Position numbers and translations under genes: made by a program. The notes under the pieces were generated by a model. It had not been told where the DNA came from. It saw nothing but the letters and a program-made list of their open reading frames with translations, and did not search any database. A stretch of DNA of 64,000 nucleotides, taken from positions 45,867,475 through 45,931,474 of the forward strand of contig OY829545.1 in assembly GCA_963691705.1 (NCBI GenBank). The letters run 5' to 3'. Source of the stretch: Viola odorata. Lineage: Eukaryota; Streptophyta; Magnoliopsida; Malpighiales; Violaceae. The number at the start of each line of letters is the position of its first letter. Position 1 is the first letter of the stretch. Shown piece after piece: positions 1 through 11,618 of the stretch.

Positions 1-1373
1 TCTATAGCAGTGCTATGAATGAAGAGACGAATACACTTGAGTCGATGATCGAAGCATAAGAACAGAAGCTCTCACATCACCCTTACCTGGAATTCCCTTT
101 TATTTGACTTATATCAATCTTGACCCTAGTCTAGGCCAAGCCTTTGGCCAATACTGTTTTGAACTATTTTACCTCTTTCTGTTTTGTCTTTATTTTCAGA
201 TTCTACCAAAACCAAATCCAGTGACGAGGAAGTCAAACCAAGAATTACATCTCCTAGAGGTCTCTGTGGACGATCATCTTACCATCATCTACAAACTCTT
301 GTAGACAGTGATAAGTTGTATTTCTACCCCCAATTCCATACCTATTTCACTATTATATTTGACGTGTTCGACGCGCGATCATAGAGTGACATCATTTACA
401 TTTTCCTCCTCCCAGAGTGACAGCATCATGCATTCTTCTCCTCCTAGAGTGACATCATTCGCATTTTTCTCCTCCTAGAGTGACATCATTAGGAAAAATC
501 ATTCGTACTTCTGCGGATCGCGCACTATCCTCCTGAAGCAACGTCAGTTACATGTCAAACGCTTATACCCCCCAGTGGAGCCGTCATTTACATTTTCATA
601 AAATTACCTTCCATTCCTGTCAGAGTAGTTGTCATTTACATTTTCTGCAACTTATGTTTCTCTCGATATCCGAATAGATCTAAGTTTATACCTTTGCAGG
701 ACATCCAATCAAAACCTTTCTCCTCCCAGAGTGACAGCAACAAACTACCTCCTCCTAGAGTGACAGTAACAAACTACCTCCTCCCAGAGTGATAGCAACA
801 AACTACCTCCTCCCAGAGTGACAGCAACAAACTACCTCATCCCAGAGTGACAGCAACAAACTTACCTCCTCCCAGAGTGACATCAACAAATAACGTCATC
901 AAAACTACCTCCTCCCAGAGTGACATCAACAAAAGTATCTCCTCCCAGAGTGACAACAACCAACTATCTCCTCCCCGAGTGACATCAATGAATAAAATCA
1001 TTAAAAATATCTCGTCCCAGAGTGACATCAATAATATCTACTCCTAGAGTGACATCAATAATATCTCCTCCCAGAGTGACATCTACGTCAATATCTCCTC
1101 CCAGAGTGACATCTACAACCATTATCTCCTCCCAGAGTGACATCAAAGGCATACCTCCTCCCAGAGTGACATCAAAAATATACCTCCTCCTAGAGTGACA
1201 GCAACGATCTATCACCTCCCAGAGTGACATCCACAAACTTACCTCCTCCCAAAGTGACATTATCACGGTAAGATTGAGGTAAGACCTGCTGTGTCGCCAA
1301 AATTCGGATATGTGGAGGCAACCGTCTTTACTGCTTATCAAATACTTCGATAAGACAGTAAAGAGGGGGCAAC
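1..1373 (+). mobile_element. 3' internal end of an Ogre/Tat-like LTR retrotransposon (truncated by window edge)
   Basis: Non-coding 3' internal region of an LTR element whose body lies left of the window. It holds a long minisatellite followed by a segment (about 1300-1373) ending in a purine-rich tract (AAGAGGGGGCAAC) directly before the LTR. The same order, minisatellite then 'ACCGTCTTTACTGCTTATC', 'GACAGTAAAGAGGGGGCAAC' and LTR start, occurs in the element at 27.5-57.8 kb (41,015-41,035 and 54,460-54,480), which supports the assignment. No coding sequence was recognised in 1-390. Confidence 0.7.
395..1265 (+). repeat. Minisatellite, CTCCTCCCAGAGTGACA-type unit
   Basis: About 25-30 imperfect copies of a roughly 20-40 bp unit built on 'CTCCTCCCAGAGTGACA' with variable A/C-rich linkers (for example CATCAATAATAT or GCAACAAACTAC). 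Open frames across it on both strands only echo the repeat (VTLGG-like peptides on the minus strand) and are not genes. The array sits in the 3' untranslated region of an Ogre-like element, a position known for variable tandem arrays in this lineage. Confidence 0.9.
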
Positions 1374-2291
1374 CGTTGATACCTGAATTTTGACGCCATT
1401 TTTAATTAAATTCAACATTTCCATCATTTTTAATTAATTTACTGTCATTAGCATTCTTAATTCTCATCGCATTTTTATCATCGTCATTGTCATCGTCAGC
1501 ATTCAAAATCGCATTTTTATTTGTTCGTCACGTATTTTCATTATTATTATCATTATTATTTTTAGCCTTAAAAATCACATTTTTAATTATCCGTCAGTCA
1601 TTTGCTAGTTTTTTCTTCGTTTTAGGTCATCGCGTGAAATTTAGGATTTTTAGTATTTTATCACATTTTTAGCAGTTTTATTTTTTATTATTATTTTTGT
1701 TCAAGCTTTTATTGGACCCGAGTAAGTTCGCTCGGACAATAGCTCGAACTCGGAAAGTTTTTCATCAACTAGTTCCTACTCTTTTTTTCGTTCACGCCGA
1801 CCAACAACGTTTCGCGTAATTTTTGTCATAACGTCATTTATTTTTCGTCCGAACATTTCATGTTTCCGAATGAGAAAATAAACACGTTAAACGAAAAATT
1901 CTCATCATTCGCTGTAGACGGTTAAACTCGCCTTATTTTTCTCTACGCGCTGGCACTTTCGGCTCAAAAATTGGGGACGTTCGTTCGCAAAATTGGCTCT
2001 AGGCCATTTAAATAGACTTAAGGGGTCATTTAATCATAACCGTTTATCTGGTCAACCAAGGAAAGTCAACCAGATCAACGGTTGACAATTTATGGTGCAT
2101 GGTGCACATGCACCGTGGAAGCGACGGGGCAGCGGAGCAAGCCACCGAGCTGCTTGCTCTCGTCGCTTCATGTCCCTTCGAGCCATCACCTCAGCCGTTG
2201 TAGTTGCCACCTTGCAGCCCTAGCCCCGTCAGCGCACGCCGTCCTCCCTCCACGCGCGCCGCCGCACTTCCTGTCCACGCGATCGCTTGCC

Positions 2292-2298
2292 TATAAAA
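2292..2298 (+). promoter_or_regulatory. LTR TATA box candidate
   Basis: TATAAAA in a GC-richer stretch of the truncated Ogre-like LTR (context CTTGCCTATAAAAGGCC). Its place in the LTR parallels TATAAATAG in the two LTRs of the larger element. Confidence 0.45.
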
Positions 2299-2999
2299 GG
2301 CCACTGCCATTCAACGTTTCAAGGGCACCGAATTCACTCTAAGCATCCTTGCTTCGTCTCCCTCATTGATTGATAGCTCATGTAGAGCATCGATCGTCAA
2401 AGTTCAAGCCATTCAACGTTTAATTCGTTTAGCATCATTTTAAGCAAATAAATTGTTTGTTTTTATGCTATTAATTCATATGCATGCTGTAGATTAAATA
2501 CATACTTTTAATTTGATTAATCGTTAGATAAATCATGTGAATTAAATAGTTTTCGATAATTAATGGTTTCATCGTTTTTTTGAAATTAAACTCGGTACGT
2601 TTTAAACTAAAATTCGAGGTTCGTACGGTCGAGAAGTCGTCGAGGAGACGAGCATCTCGATACGAAGACTTTTTGAAACGGCCACCTGTGGCCTGACCTT
2701 GGCCGCCGGCAGTAGCGCCGGCGACCAAGGAAGAAGGAGATGAATAGTGGCATACGTGGGCTTGGCCCACGCGGAAGAAGGAAGAAAGGTGATGGGCTTG
2801 ACCCATCACCATTTTTTTTATTTTCCTTGGGCCAGGCACTATTCCTGGCCCATTTCTTTGTCTTTTTTTTCAAATTGGGCCCAGCCCATCTTCATTTTTC
2901 CGAGATCTCGAATCGCATTTTCGTAAAAATATTCGTATGTTTCGTATGATTATTTTTCGTATTGTCACTTTAATTTTCTGTACTTATCAACTGTTTAAA

Positions 3000-3610
3000 T
3001 TCTTCGCACTTTAATTTTCCGCAATTTACTTTCGACAATTTAAATTCAATTTACCACCTACATGGTCGGTCGCAAATATCAACTGCATTTAATTTTCCGC
3101 AAATATCAACTGCATTTAATTTTCTGCAATCATCAACTGTTTATTTTCTGCAATATCAACTTGTTTATTTTCTGCAAATATCAACTATTTAAATTTCTGC
3201 AATATCAACTGTTTTATTTTCTTCAAATCATCAACTATTAATTTTCTGCAAATCGTCAACTGCTTAATTTTCTGCAAATCATCAACTGCTTAAATTCTGC
3301 AAATATCAAATCCTTAATTTTTCATCAAAATCATCATTTAAATTCTCGCACTTATCAACCGTCATCATTTAATTTTCGCACTTTATCAAATCAGCATTTA
3401 AAATTTCTGCACTTATCAAATCATCATTTAATTTCTCGCACTCAGCAAATCATCATTTAGTTTCCTACACTTATCAAATCATCATTTAAATTTTCGTATG
3501 CGTCAAATCATCATTTCTCGCATACATCAAATCAGCATTTAAATTTTCGTACGCATCAAGTCATTATTTAAATTCTCGCATTCATAAAATTGCTTATTTA
3601 CTTTTCGAGC
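3000..3610 (+). repeat. Short tandem repeat array inside the LTR (ATCAACTG/TTTAATTTTCTGCAA unit)
   Basis: Some twenty degenerate copies of a 24-30 bp unit. The first half is 'TTTAATTTTCTGCAAAT' plus 'ATCAACTG'; the second half drifts to 'ATCATTTAAATTCTCGCA' plus 'CTTATCAAATC'. No coding potential. Confidence 0.8.
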
Positions 3611-4384
3611 TATCACTAACACTCTCACTTTGTAGGTTTAAAATTCAAGCATCGCTCGAAAATACGCCTTTCGTTCCATTTTATTTATTCAACGCTTTCC
3701 GTAAATATCAATCGTACACATGATATATAGAATTGCTAGAATTAAAATCAACCCACAGGAACAATTTGTTTAAAGACTTGCTTACATTGCCATGTTCGTA
3801 TGATTTTAAATTTTCACTTATATTGACTGCATGTACTTGGTGTCTTCGATCCCACATTAGTTTATCATTTCAAAACCTCTCATTTAATATGTACTCTGCT
3901 AAGCTATCCCTGATAGAATCACGTAGTAATTAATTTAATCATGCATAGCCCAATAATAAAATAGAGGGCGCTCATTCAGTCTTACGGAAAATTCAATCCC
4001 ATTACTACGGTTAGGAATAATCGATCGGTTCAACGATCAATTATTCCTGAACGGTCCCGATTGTGGAAAAGACTAAAGTGACGATTCCTCTGAGGGCCCC
4101 CTTTTCAAACGCATTTTTATCAAACACCTTTTAAACACCTCTCTTATCAACCGGTAACCATTTTCGGATGTGACTCGGGTGCTTAACACCTTCCCGAGAC
4201 CATAATACGACCCCGAACCTTTGTCTGGGGTTCAGACCCCTTTTTTGTGCCTTTAGTTTTTTATTTATTTTATTTTTTATGCCATGACGATTAAGGTTCC
4301 CTAAACCTAGCGACAAAATTAGGGTGGCGACTTCATTGCATGTTGCGAGGCGTCCCTTTTACGCCGAGTATCGTAAGGTCTCAA

Positions 4385-5542
4385 GTTCGTTGCACACTCG
4401 CGAATATCTTTGCGACACTGCTAATGTAGTTAATTTCAGGTTGTGTGATATCTGGTCCTATTTTCCTGTGGATGATTTTAATGTAATGATGGGCTTTGTG
4501 GATGATAATGAGCTTAAATCTGCTGAATATGTGAATGCCTTGACTGATTATCCCTCCAATTGGGATAAAATAGTAGCCTATAGGGAACTCACAGGAGACC
4601 CAAAAATCAAGTTTGACAAGAATGCCAAGGCCCATAAGATTAGAGATCCCATCTTGAGGATGCTTTAGAGGATTCTGTCCATTAATCTTTCAGGCAAAAC
4701 TAATGTTTCTAGAAATGTGTCTAAACTTGAGGTGTTCCTTTTGTGGTGTATCTTGCATGAAAAATGGTTAATTTGGGCTACTGGATAGTGAGGCAGATTC
4801 AGGCTTGTGAGCTAGTGGCTAAGCTCATTATAAGTACTTTAATATCCAAACTTACTGTTTCTACTAGGGGTCTAGATCTGGAGTCTGTCAAACTGCATGA
4901 GTCTTGTGGTGTGAAAATTATGGATCTTAAAGCTTTTGACCAAATGGGTCATTTCCATTTGGAAAAAGGCTATGTGCATTTTAATGTAGGTTTCACACTA
5001 GTTGAAAAACACATCTTTGGGAAGAAGTATCAAGGAGTCTACAAGTTAAAGCCAATCAAGCTCACTGAAGATGAACCTTCACCAGACAAGAATACAAATG
5101 CAGAACCTGTAGTCAATCTTGGTCAAGCCAGTGGCCAAGATGATGTCCCTGAACCTAAGCAGGAAGAAGAGCCACAGCTGCCACAATGGGCCCAAGCCCT
5201 TCTTGATCAGCAGAAAGCAATGCTGTAAATTTTCGTGGACAATCAAAACTTCTTCCATAAGCAACAGACTGCAGCATGTGATCCGCTCCAGAAGATCCTC
5301 GAGGCACAACAGACCCAGTCCAAAAAGATCATAGAAACCCTCGAGCATTGCCACAATCGAGCATTGCCACAATCGAGCATTGCCACAAGCTAGTTCACGC
5401 CGTGGACAAAGCCCACGCCAGTCTGCATAAGAAACTTGATGCATACATGGAGACAGATTCTTCAGGAGATTCGAAAGATGAAGCTCCAAAGCCTACTCCT
5501 CCGCTAGGCAGTCCTACAACAGGAGCACCTCCAACAAACTAA
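4385..5542 (+). pseudogene. Athila-like ORF2 ('putative plant transposon protein') fragment
   Basis: Degraded reading frame of the extra ORF that Athila-type elements carry downstream of pol. Recognisable blocks are the NFRLCDIWSYFPVDDFNVMM region near 4430-4490, NLGYWI at 4768-4786, and a C-terminal acidic/proline-rich tail (4,790-5,228 and 5,348-5,540). The same blocks occur in the intact-order Athila on the minus strand (NFRLVGKWHPISLDDFNVY near 45,150-45,230; NLGYWI near 44,870), which fixes the identity. Stop codons at about 4666 and 5226 break it, and its N-terminal part is missing at the junction with the Ogre-like LTR. The family resembles the plant transposon-associated domain sometimes listed as Transposase_32; its role in the element is not established. 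Confidence 0.7.
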
Positions 5543-6644
5543 TCCCCCCCCCCCCGGGTTGTTTCTTTCTTTTATTTCTGTTTTATTTTTTATTTTCTCT
5601 TCAATTTTTTTTTTAACTCTAACACACATTGAGGACAATGTGTCTTTCAAGTGTGGGGAGAGTTTTTGTGTGTTTTTTTCTTACAGTTTGATACATGAAA
5701 TTTTTTTGTTTAGATACTTTTAGGATGTCTTGGCCAAGGCACATGCCAAGACAGTCTAGTGTTAGCCAGTAGAGTCTTTTGCATGATTTTTTTTAAAAAA
5801 AAAATTTGTATGTTTCTAGTTAGGATTGCATGTTTTGTCATGTTCTGTGTGTTTTCAAAAATCTGAACTTTAACTTGCTCTTGACTCTATTTGCCCATTC
5901 ACCTAGATATGAGGATGCTTCAATTTTTGACCCCATGCCATCTTATTAGGGCAATAAACTGGATTAACATATCCAATGCCTGCAAGAGTACAATTCCTGG
6001 TACTCTTTAAGCATCCTCTTTCCACATAACCATAAATTCTGGTGCTTAACACTAGAATCTGTAGTTAGGACAAGTCACCACTGTTTCACCTTGGGAAAAT
6101 CCTTTTGACACAAAGCTGTTGAGAAATAAAAAGAAATTAAGCTTTGAATTGTGTTGTATTATGCTCTGGTATTCTTTCCTCAATAAGTTAGAATGTTTAG
6201 AGAACTACTTTGAAAAAAAAGAAAAAGAAAAACCAGTGGCATTGATGAATTTCAATTGTCTTGATATTTCTGCCTCATCAAGTGGGAATATTCAAGAAAC
6301 TACAAGCATATCAATTCTAGTAAAAATGACAAGGCTTATGAAAAAAAATAGCAGTTGGGAATCATAGGAAGAAAAGGAAGATAGTGGCTGTTTGTCTTGG
6401 TTTGCATGATTCTGCCATGGAGTACTTGGAATTTTTTATTATGTGGATTTGGGATGTTTGGGGCATTGGGTAGGCCTTAGTAATACGGAAATGGGGGAAC
6501 TGAAGTGTTTGAATTATTCTGGATGATGGGGTAAATGGTTGATTTCAAGTGTTTGTCTTGATTTTTGTTTTCTTTGTGTGTTTTGTTTTGTTTTATTTTG
6601 AGTTAGTATGCTTGGGGGCAAGCATTGTTTAAGTGTGGGAGATT
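5543..6644 (+). mobile_element. Athila-like 3' non-coding internal region with polypurine tract
   Basis: No gene. Contains the Athila hallmark 'ATTGAGGACAATGTG' followed by 'AAGTGTGGGGAGAG' (about 5627-5661), and ends in 'TTGGGGGCAAGC', then 'AAGTGTGGGAGATT' (6611-6644), a polypurine tract just before a TG. The minus-strand Athila shows the reverse complement of the same signals at about 44,245-44,280 and 42,735-42,760. Confidence 0.7.
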
Positions 6645-7215
6645 TGATTGATCGTTATTTTCATATATTTTTACCATTTAATTTTGGCAAATTGAATGGT
6701 AAAACTATTTAAACTATGTCAAATTTCCTTACTTGTGCAGATATTCGTGGAGGTGGAGAGACTGGGAAACATGCCAGCCTTAGAGCTTGTATCAGAAAAA
6801 GAAGCTATCTTGGCCGCAGACTTGGCCAAGATTGTCGAGCTAAAGACCTGCTGGGTGTGGAATCACGGAGTCGCATGTGGATTGGAGCGACTGCTGGATA
6901 TGGACTAGAGGGTTGCTAAGTGGACTCACGGATCCTGATCCAATCATTTTTTTAACAAACAATATTTTATCTTTATCCTAGTTTTTGAATTTGAACAATT
7001 TTAATTTTATAATATTTAGTTTTGAAATTTGGATCATTAAAGAGTCTGAGAAAAGGGGAATTTTCCTTAGCCATGGATAAACCCTAGAAAAAGCCACTGG
7101 ACACGGACATCTTCCATCTCCTCCTTCTCAATTGTTGATAGAACTAGCTCTGTAGTTTTCCCTTCGAGAATTACAGATTTGATTTCATTTTTATGTTTAA
7201 CAATTATTTATGTGT
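6645..7215 (+). mobile_element. Athila-like LTR fragment, forward
   Basis: Begins TGATTGATCG immediately after the polypurine tract. Holds 'TTGGCCAAGA'-type words seen in other Athila LTRs of this window. The 3' boundary is not defined; sequence of the opposite orientation takes over near 7215-7230. The short open frames at 6696-6919 have no recognisable product. Confidence 0.5.
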
Positions 7216-7219
7216 TTCC

Positions 7220-8850
7220 ATGACAATGTCCCGGAGCTAAATCATCAACTGCAAAAACAAAAACATATATAAATTATAGTTGAATCCGTCAAAAATAATA
7301 TAAATTACAACTCACTACTAAGAACAAGTTAATTATAAATAGCAAGTAAGAGATTCGATCCACAGGGAGTGTTGGTGTGATTTTAGTGTGCTTGTAAGGA
7401 CTAGTGGTAACACTTAGGTAAAATTGAGGGTTTCTATTTAAAACTAAAGCCGGAAAATAAATCAAGTAAACAATCTGGGCCAAGAATGAGATTATTGGTC
7501 AAGAGGCAGTCTAGAACGGAACAATCAAATATGAGAGGAATTCCTAGTAGAGGCTAGGGGTGATGAGATATGAGCAGCAATCATTGACGCAGGTGTATTC
7601 ATCTTCAATCTACAGAGTTGCTATAGGGTCAAGGTATGCTTATGACCCCTACTTCCCTCTTGTATCAACACCATCTCAGGTACGCTTAGAAAAGATGCCT
7701 AACCAACTAGCACCTTGTTGGTTAAAGGGTTTACTAATTTGACTGATTATCGATTAGGGGAAGACAACTCCGAACCTAGTATCCTCGGGTGTCAGTCGGG
7801 ACTAAGTCTGATTAAGCTTTCACCATAGCGGTTTCGCGGATATTCCGTCAGTGCTAGGTGTCTACTTCGATCCTCTTGGTCAATAATCCATGGCCAAGAG
7901 GAATGACTGTCGTGATAGTCTATTCAATCCTAGATTGGCCAGATTTGAAATTAATTAGAAAACATAGTGAAATTATAATGAGATCAATCAAATGCAAATT
8001 TAAAGAGTAATAAAATCAATTAGGTCTCATGCAAGTTTATACTCATGCCTTAAACGCCTCTACTAAGAATGGTTTGCTTAGCTACTCATGCTCATATTGA
8101 AAACTAATAAAAGATATATTGAAAGATAGAAATAGCCTTCGTTTCCGAAGGAGCAAAGTTTGCAAATGGAATAGAAAAAATGAAGAACAAAGAGGGCCGC
8201 CCCGTTCTCGCGAAGAAGAAGGAGAGTCTCCTAAAAAACCTAGGCGGACCGTAAATATAGTCTCCTCTGCCAATAAAATCTCTAAGAAGAAAATAAAAAT
8301 TAAATCCTAATTAAAATCTAGATTGTATTTAAACGCTCTCCCTTTTCAACTACAAGACTACAAGACCGAGATAAAGGAGGAGAGATATCGCTTCAATCTC
8401 TTCTTTGGATAAGATCAACAAACGACATCTCTATAGGAATCTTTAGCGAGTATCGCTCCGCTAGGCTGTCTGCTGAGAATGTCCTTCTTGGCTAAGATGA
8501 TGACCAAGAAGGGCGTCTGTCTGATGTTATTGGATTCTGCCAACTAAGTTGCTCATCTTGGCCAAGAGACCAGCCAAAAAAGGCGTCTGCTCACTTCTTG
8601 TTCAGAATTGACTCGATTCTGCTCCTTTTTGCTAGTTTCCTCTCCAGATCTGTTTCCTGTGATAATCATGGAATTCAACTGAAATCAATAGAATTACCAT
8701 TCGAAAATGCATGAAAACAAGTGGTAAAAAACACTACAATTTAAGCTCAATCACTAGAATTAGCAATTTTGCTCTAAAATGCTTCGAAGGTAAGAGTTAG
8801 AAATTCCTCGGCAATTTTTAAATCTTTTGGGTTTTTTCTTCTCCATTACT
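7220..8850 (-). mobile_element. Athila-like LTR fragment, reverse
   Basis: Order of landmarks on the plus strand ('GATTCGATCCACAGGGAG' at 7352, then 'GTTTGCTTAGCTACTCATGC' at 8071, then several TTGGCCAAGA-like words at 8480-8580) parallels the plus-strand order in the minus-strand Athila LTRs ('GTCGAACACAGGGATTGAGAG' split, at 41,122; 'GATTTAGCTACTCATGCTTG' at 41,951). I therefore read it as a minus-strand LTR of a related but different family. Ends are approximate and no target duplication was found. Open frames inside (for example 8119-8310) are not credible genes. Confidence 0.45.
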
Positions 8851-10288
8851 ATTGGATCCTACTTCTACAAAAAGGAAGAGAAATGACCTAAAATTAATAA
8901 TATCTATATCTAAAAACATACAATTAGATAGAAATATATATCAAAATAAACACAATCAAATTCACACTCTTTCCTTCACTTTGATAAAAGAAATAAAAGA
9001 AATATTAGAAATATTGGATGGAAGAGAGTTAGATTGTGAAAAAAAATTAAGTAAGGAGAGAAGTATGGTAAAAGAAGGGAACTTATTTTAAGGAAGTTAA
9101 TTTTTTTCTTTCAATAATTAATTATCCGGGAGAAACACGATGAATTGTCAATTTTAATGATATATTATTTTTTAAAATACGTATCATAATATTATTAAAC
9201 TAGTCCACCTCTTACGTGTTGACTAAAATTACCTAAAAACACTCTAAGGAGTTTTCCCACAACACACCGCTTGTGTTCTTGCTTTGATAAAATATAAGCT
9301 AATAAAAAATACGAAAGATTGAATGTCATTCGCGTACTTAATTTGCTGGATAACTAGGAAAATACCTCATCAATTTCCTCATATTAATAGAGTATCAATG
9401 GAATATCTGTGGCATACATTTTCAAAAAGAAAACAAAATAAAATATTAGAAAAGTGAATGAAATTTTAGTGAAAGAATTTAAATTACAAGAAAATGTATT
9501 GATAAAACAATCACTATAAAAGTGAGACAATTTACCGATGGATTTTTTTCCCACAAATTCGACGGACTTCTTTTATTTTTATTTGATTTTTGATAGATTT
9601 TTTGACGGATTTTTCATACATTAGGGATCAAATTAAGTCCTTTTTAGTCCATATACTTGTCTAGTTTTTTCAATTCACCCCAACAACACCAAAAATTCAA
9701 AATTCACCTCCATTTTTTCGCAATTACCACACTTATTTTCCCCCTAGAAATTGGATTTCTAATTATGCAAAATAAATTGAACCATGGCATGTAACCATAT
9801 TATTTAAAATATATATAATTCAGCATGAGATCAAATCAGGTTTGTCTCAAATTTTATACTATTTTTCTTCATATTTTTTGGTTTATTTCATTATTTATTC
9901 CTAGTTTCAAATTCTTCTATTTTTAGGTTATACATTGCATCACAATATATTAAATACCAAATTAATTTTTATATTTTAAAAATTAATTTTAAAATTAATA
10001 ATTCCTTACTAAATTAATTTAGAATTCACATTTTTTTCAGAAAAATGAGTTTAGTATATATAAAATATTTAATACTCAATTAGGTTTAACCTGCATAAAC
10101 CTTTAACTCTTGAATCTTTTGCTTTTTCCGTTCTATTTTTCAATCCGGTTTTAAAAACTTTAATTAAAATAATAATTAAGACTATAAAAAAAATTAAAAA
10201 CAAAAATAAATAGAAAATAAATATTTTCTGATTTTTAAGATTATGTTTCTGTTTCTAAACATTGTTCATAGCAAAAAATAGTAAATAA
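8851..10288. other. AT-rich spacer, no gene recognised
   Basis: Long A/T runs and stop codons in all frames, apart from one Lys-rich open frame at 8852-9091 that looks incidental. No repeat family, RNA gene or coding similarity was recognised. Confidence 0.6.
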
Positions 10289-10290
10289 TA

Positions 10291-10550
10291 CTCCCTCTGG
10301 ATTGAATTACTTGTCTTCCTCGCATCCCAATATTTAGTAGGGAACGCATATCGAGTAGGCCAGATGAGGCACTATTTGACCCCAAAAAAATCCGAATTTT
10401 TTTTTGAACGTACGTTAATCCTTAACGTACTTCCCAGAAAAAATTAGGGGCAAAATTGTCTCAAATAGTGAGTCTACCGGTCGTTTTAAGATACGTGCCG
10501 AAACAGTAAAAGCAAAAACTAAAACGACATTTATTGAGGGACGGAGGGAG
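10291..10550 (+). mobile_element. MITE, TA target site, 260 bp ('CTCCCTC' family B)
   Basis: Terminal CTCCCTCTGG and GGACGGAGGGAG, flanked by TA on both sides (10,289-10,290 and 10,551-10,552). Subterminal inverted words 'CACTATTTGACCCC' and 'CTCAAATAGTGAGTC', and a central hairpin around ACGTACGTTAATCCTTAACGTACTT. A second copy, inverted and also 260 bp, lies at 20,480-20,739. Termini and TA duplication fit Stowaway/Tc1-mariner-type MITEs. Confidence 0.85.
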
Positions 10551-10631
10551 TATTACCAAACATAGTTTTTATTGTTTTTTTTTAAAATAATAGATATAAA
10601 ACGAGAAACAATAGGAAATTAATACGTACTA

Positions 10632-11237
10632 GAGTAATGCTAAACTCGACAACCAGACTTCCCGAATCCACAGCTCGAATGACGTGGCAAACGCCACATC
10701 ATCTATTTACAAAATTGCCATTGCTCTTACCTCTTCCCTCACCCGAGCTTCATTTCAATTAGAATACAAAATTCCGTTCTAGGTTTTCCAATTCCTCCTC
10801 CCTCACCCAACTCTCTCCATACCTAGCTCTCTCAGCCACGACCTAGCCCACCGCCACCTCCAACGCCAACGCCACCTGCATCACACAGGGAAATAGCTCA
10901 GCTTACCTTCAATGACGAGGTAGTATCTCCCTGAAAATTGACCAATATAGTGGGAGAAATAAACAAACGATAAGAAGATAGAAATTGGAGGTTGAGGTTG
11001 AGGTTGCAGGTGGCGTTGGCGTTGGAGGTGGAGGTGGGCTAGGTCGTGGCCGAGAGAGCTGGGTGAAGTTTGGGTGAGGGAGGACGAATTGAAAAACCTA
11101 AAACGGGATTTGATATTCTAATTGAAATGAAGCTCGGGTGAGGGAGGATGTAAGAGTAAAGACAATTTTATAAATAGATGGCCACGTCATTCGGGCTGTG
11201 AATTTAGGAAGTCTGGTTGTCGAGTTTAGCATTACTC
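10632..11237. mobile_element. Mutator-like foldback MITE, 606 bp, with long terminal inverted repeats
   Basis: Begins GAGTAATGCTAAACTCGACA and ends with the reverse complement (TGTCGAGTTTAGCATTACTC). The two arms are inverted repeats of about 230 bp or more, including 'GACGTGGC', 'CACCCGAGCTTCATTTCAAT' and a run of (CCA/CCG)-rich codons. Flanks are TACGTACTA (10,623-10,631) and TACTTACTA (11,238-11,246), a 9 bp duplication with one mismatch, which is diagnostic of the Mutator (MULE) superfamily. No transposase frame. It ends 381 bp before the start codon of the TORTIFOLIA1-like gene, so it may form part of that gene's promoter region. Confidence 0.85.
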
Positions 11238-11618
11238 TACTTACTAACACAAAATGCCACCTCCGCCGATCTGTGAACGTGGCATAAATCGAAACAGAAG
11301 TGGGCCCGTCCCAGCTATCCAAATTTCGAAATGAAAGCAGTGAGCGCGAAATTTGAAGTTCAACATTAAAAAAAGAAATTAAAAAAATGGCAATAATATA
11401 ATAATTTATTTTGAAAACACAATCGTAAAACAAGAGAGAGAAAAAGAAGCTCAAGGATGATGAGGGAGCGGAGCGGGAGAGATGCTTCCATCTCACTAAT
11501 CTCAATGCATCTGTTTACTTATCATCTGTAGCAGTAATTTTTCAAACTCCGATTTCGAATCTGGTCCGTTTACCTTGTTCAAATCTTATAATCTGGAGAG
11601 CTGAATCAATCAGCGGCA

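Larger units (their letters stand above)
1374..4370 (+). mobile_element. Ogre/Tat-like LTR (3' LTR, 3' end truncated)
   Basis: Starts after the polypurine tract with CGTTGATACCTGAATTTTGAC, aligning with TGTTGCTACCTGAATTTTGAC at 27,540. Its downstream part (about 4100-4350: 'TAACACCTTCCCGAGACCATAATACGACC' split by small differences, 'GCCATGACGATTAAGGTTCC', 'AGGGTGGCGACTTCATTG') matches 30,360-30,510 and 57,620-57,770. The expected LTR terminus is absent: Ogre similarity stops near 4370 and Athila-like sequence begins, so the LTR is cut or overwritten there. A TATA-like TATAAAA lies at 2292. Confidence 0.75.

Noticed and set aside
395..1341. Open frames on both strands (847-1047 +, 985-1341 -) with repeated VTLGG or SQSDI motifs; also considered a CRISPR-like array
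   Set aside because: They are translations of a minisatellite. Units are short, degenerate and without regular unique spacers, and the genome is a plant's.
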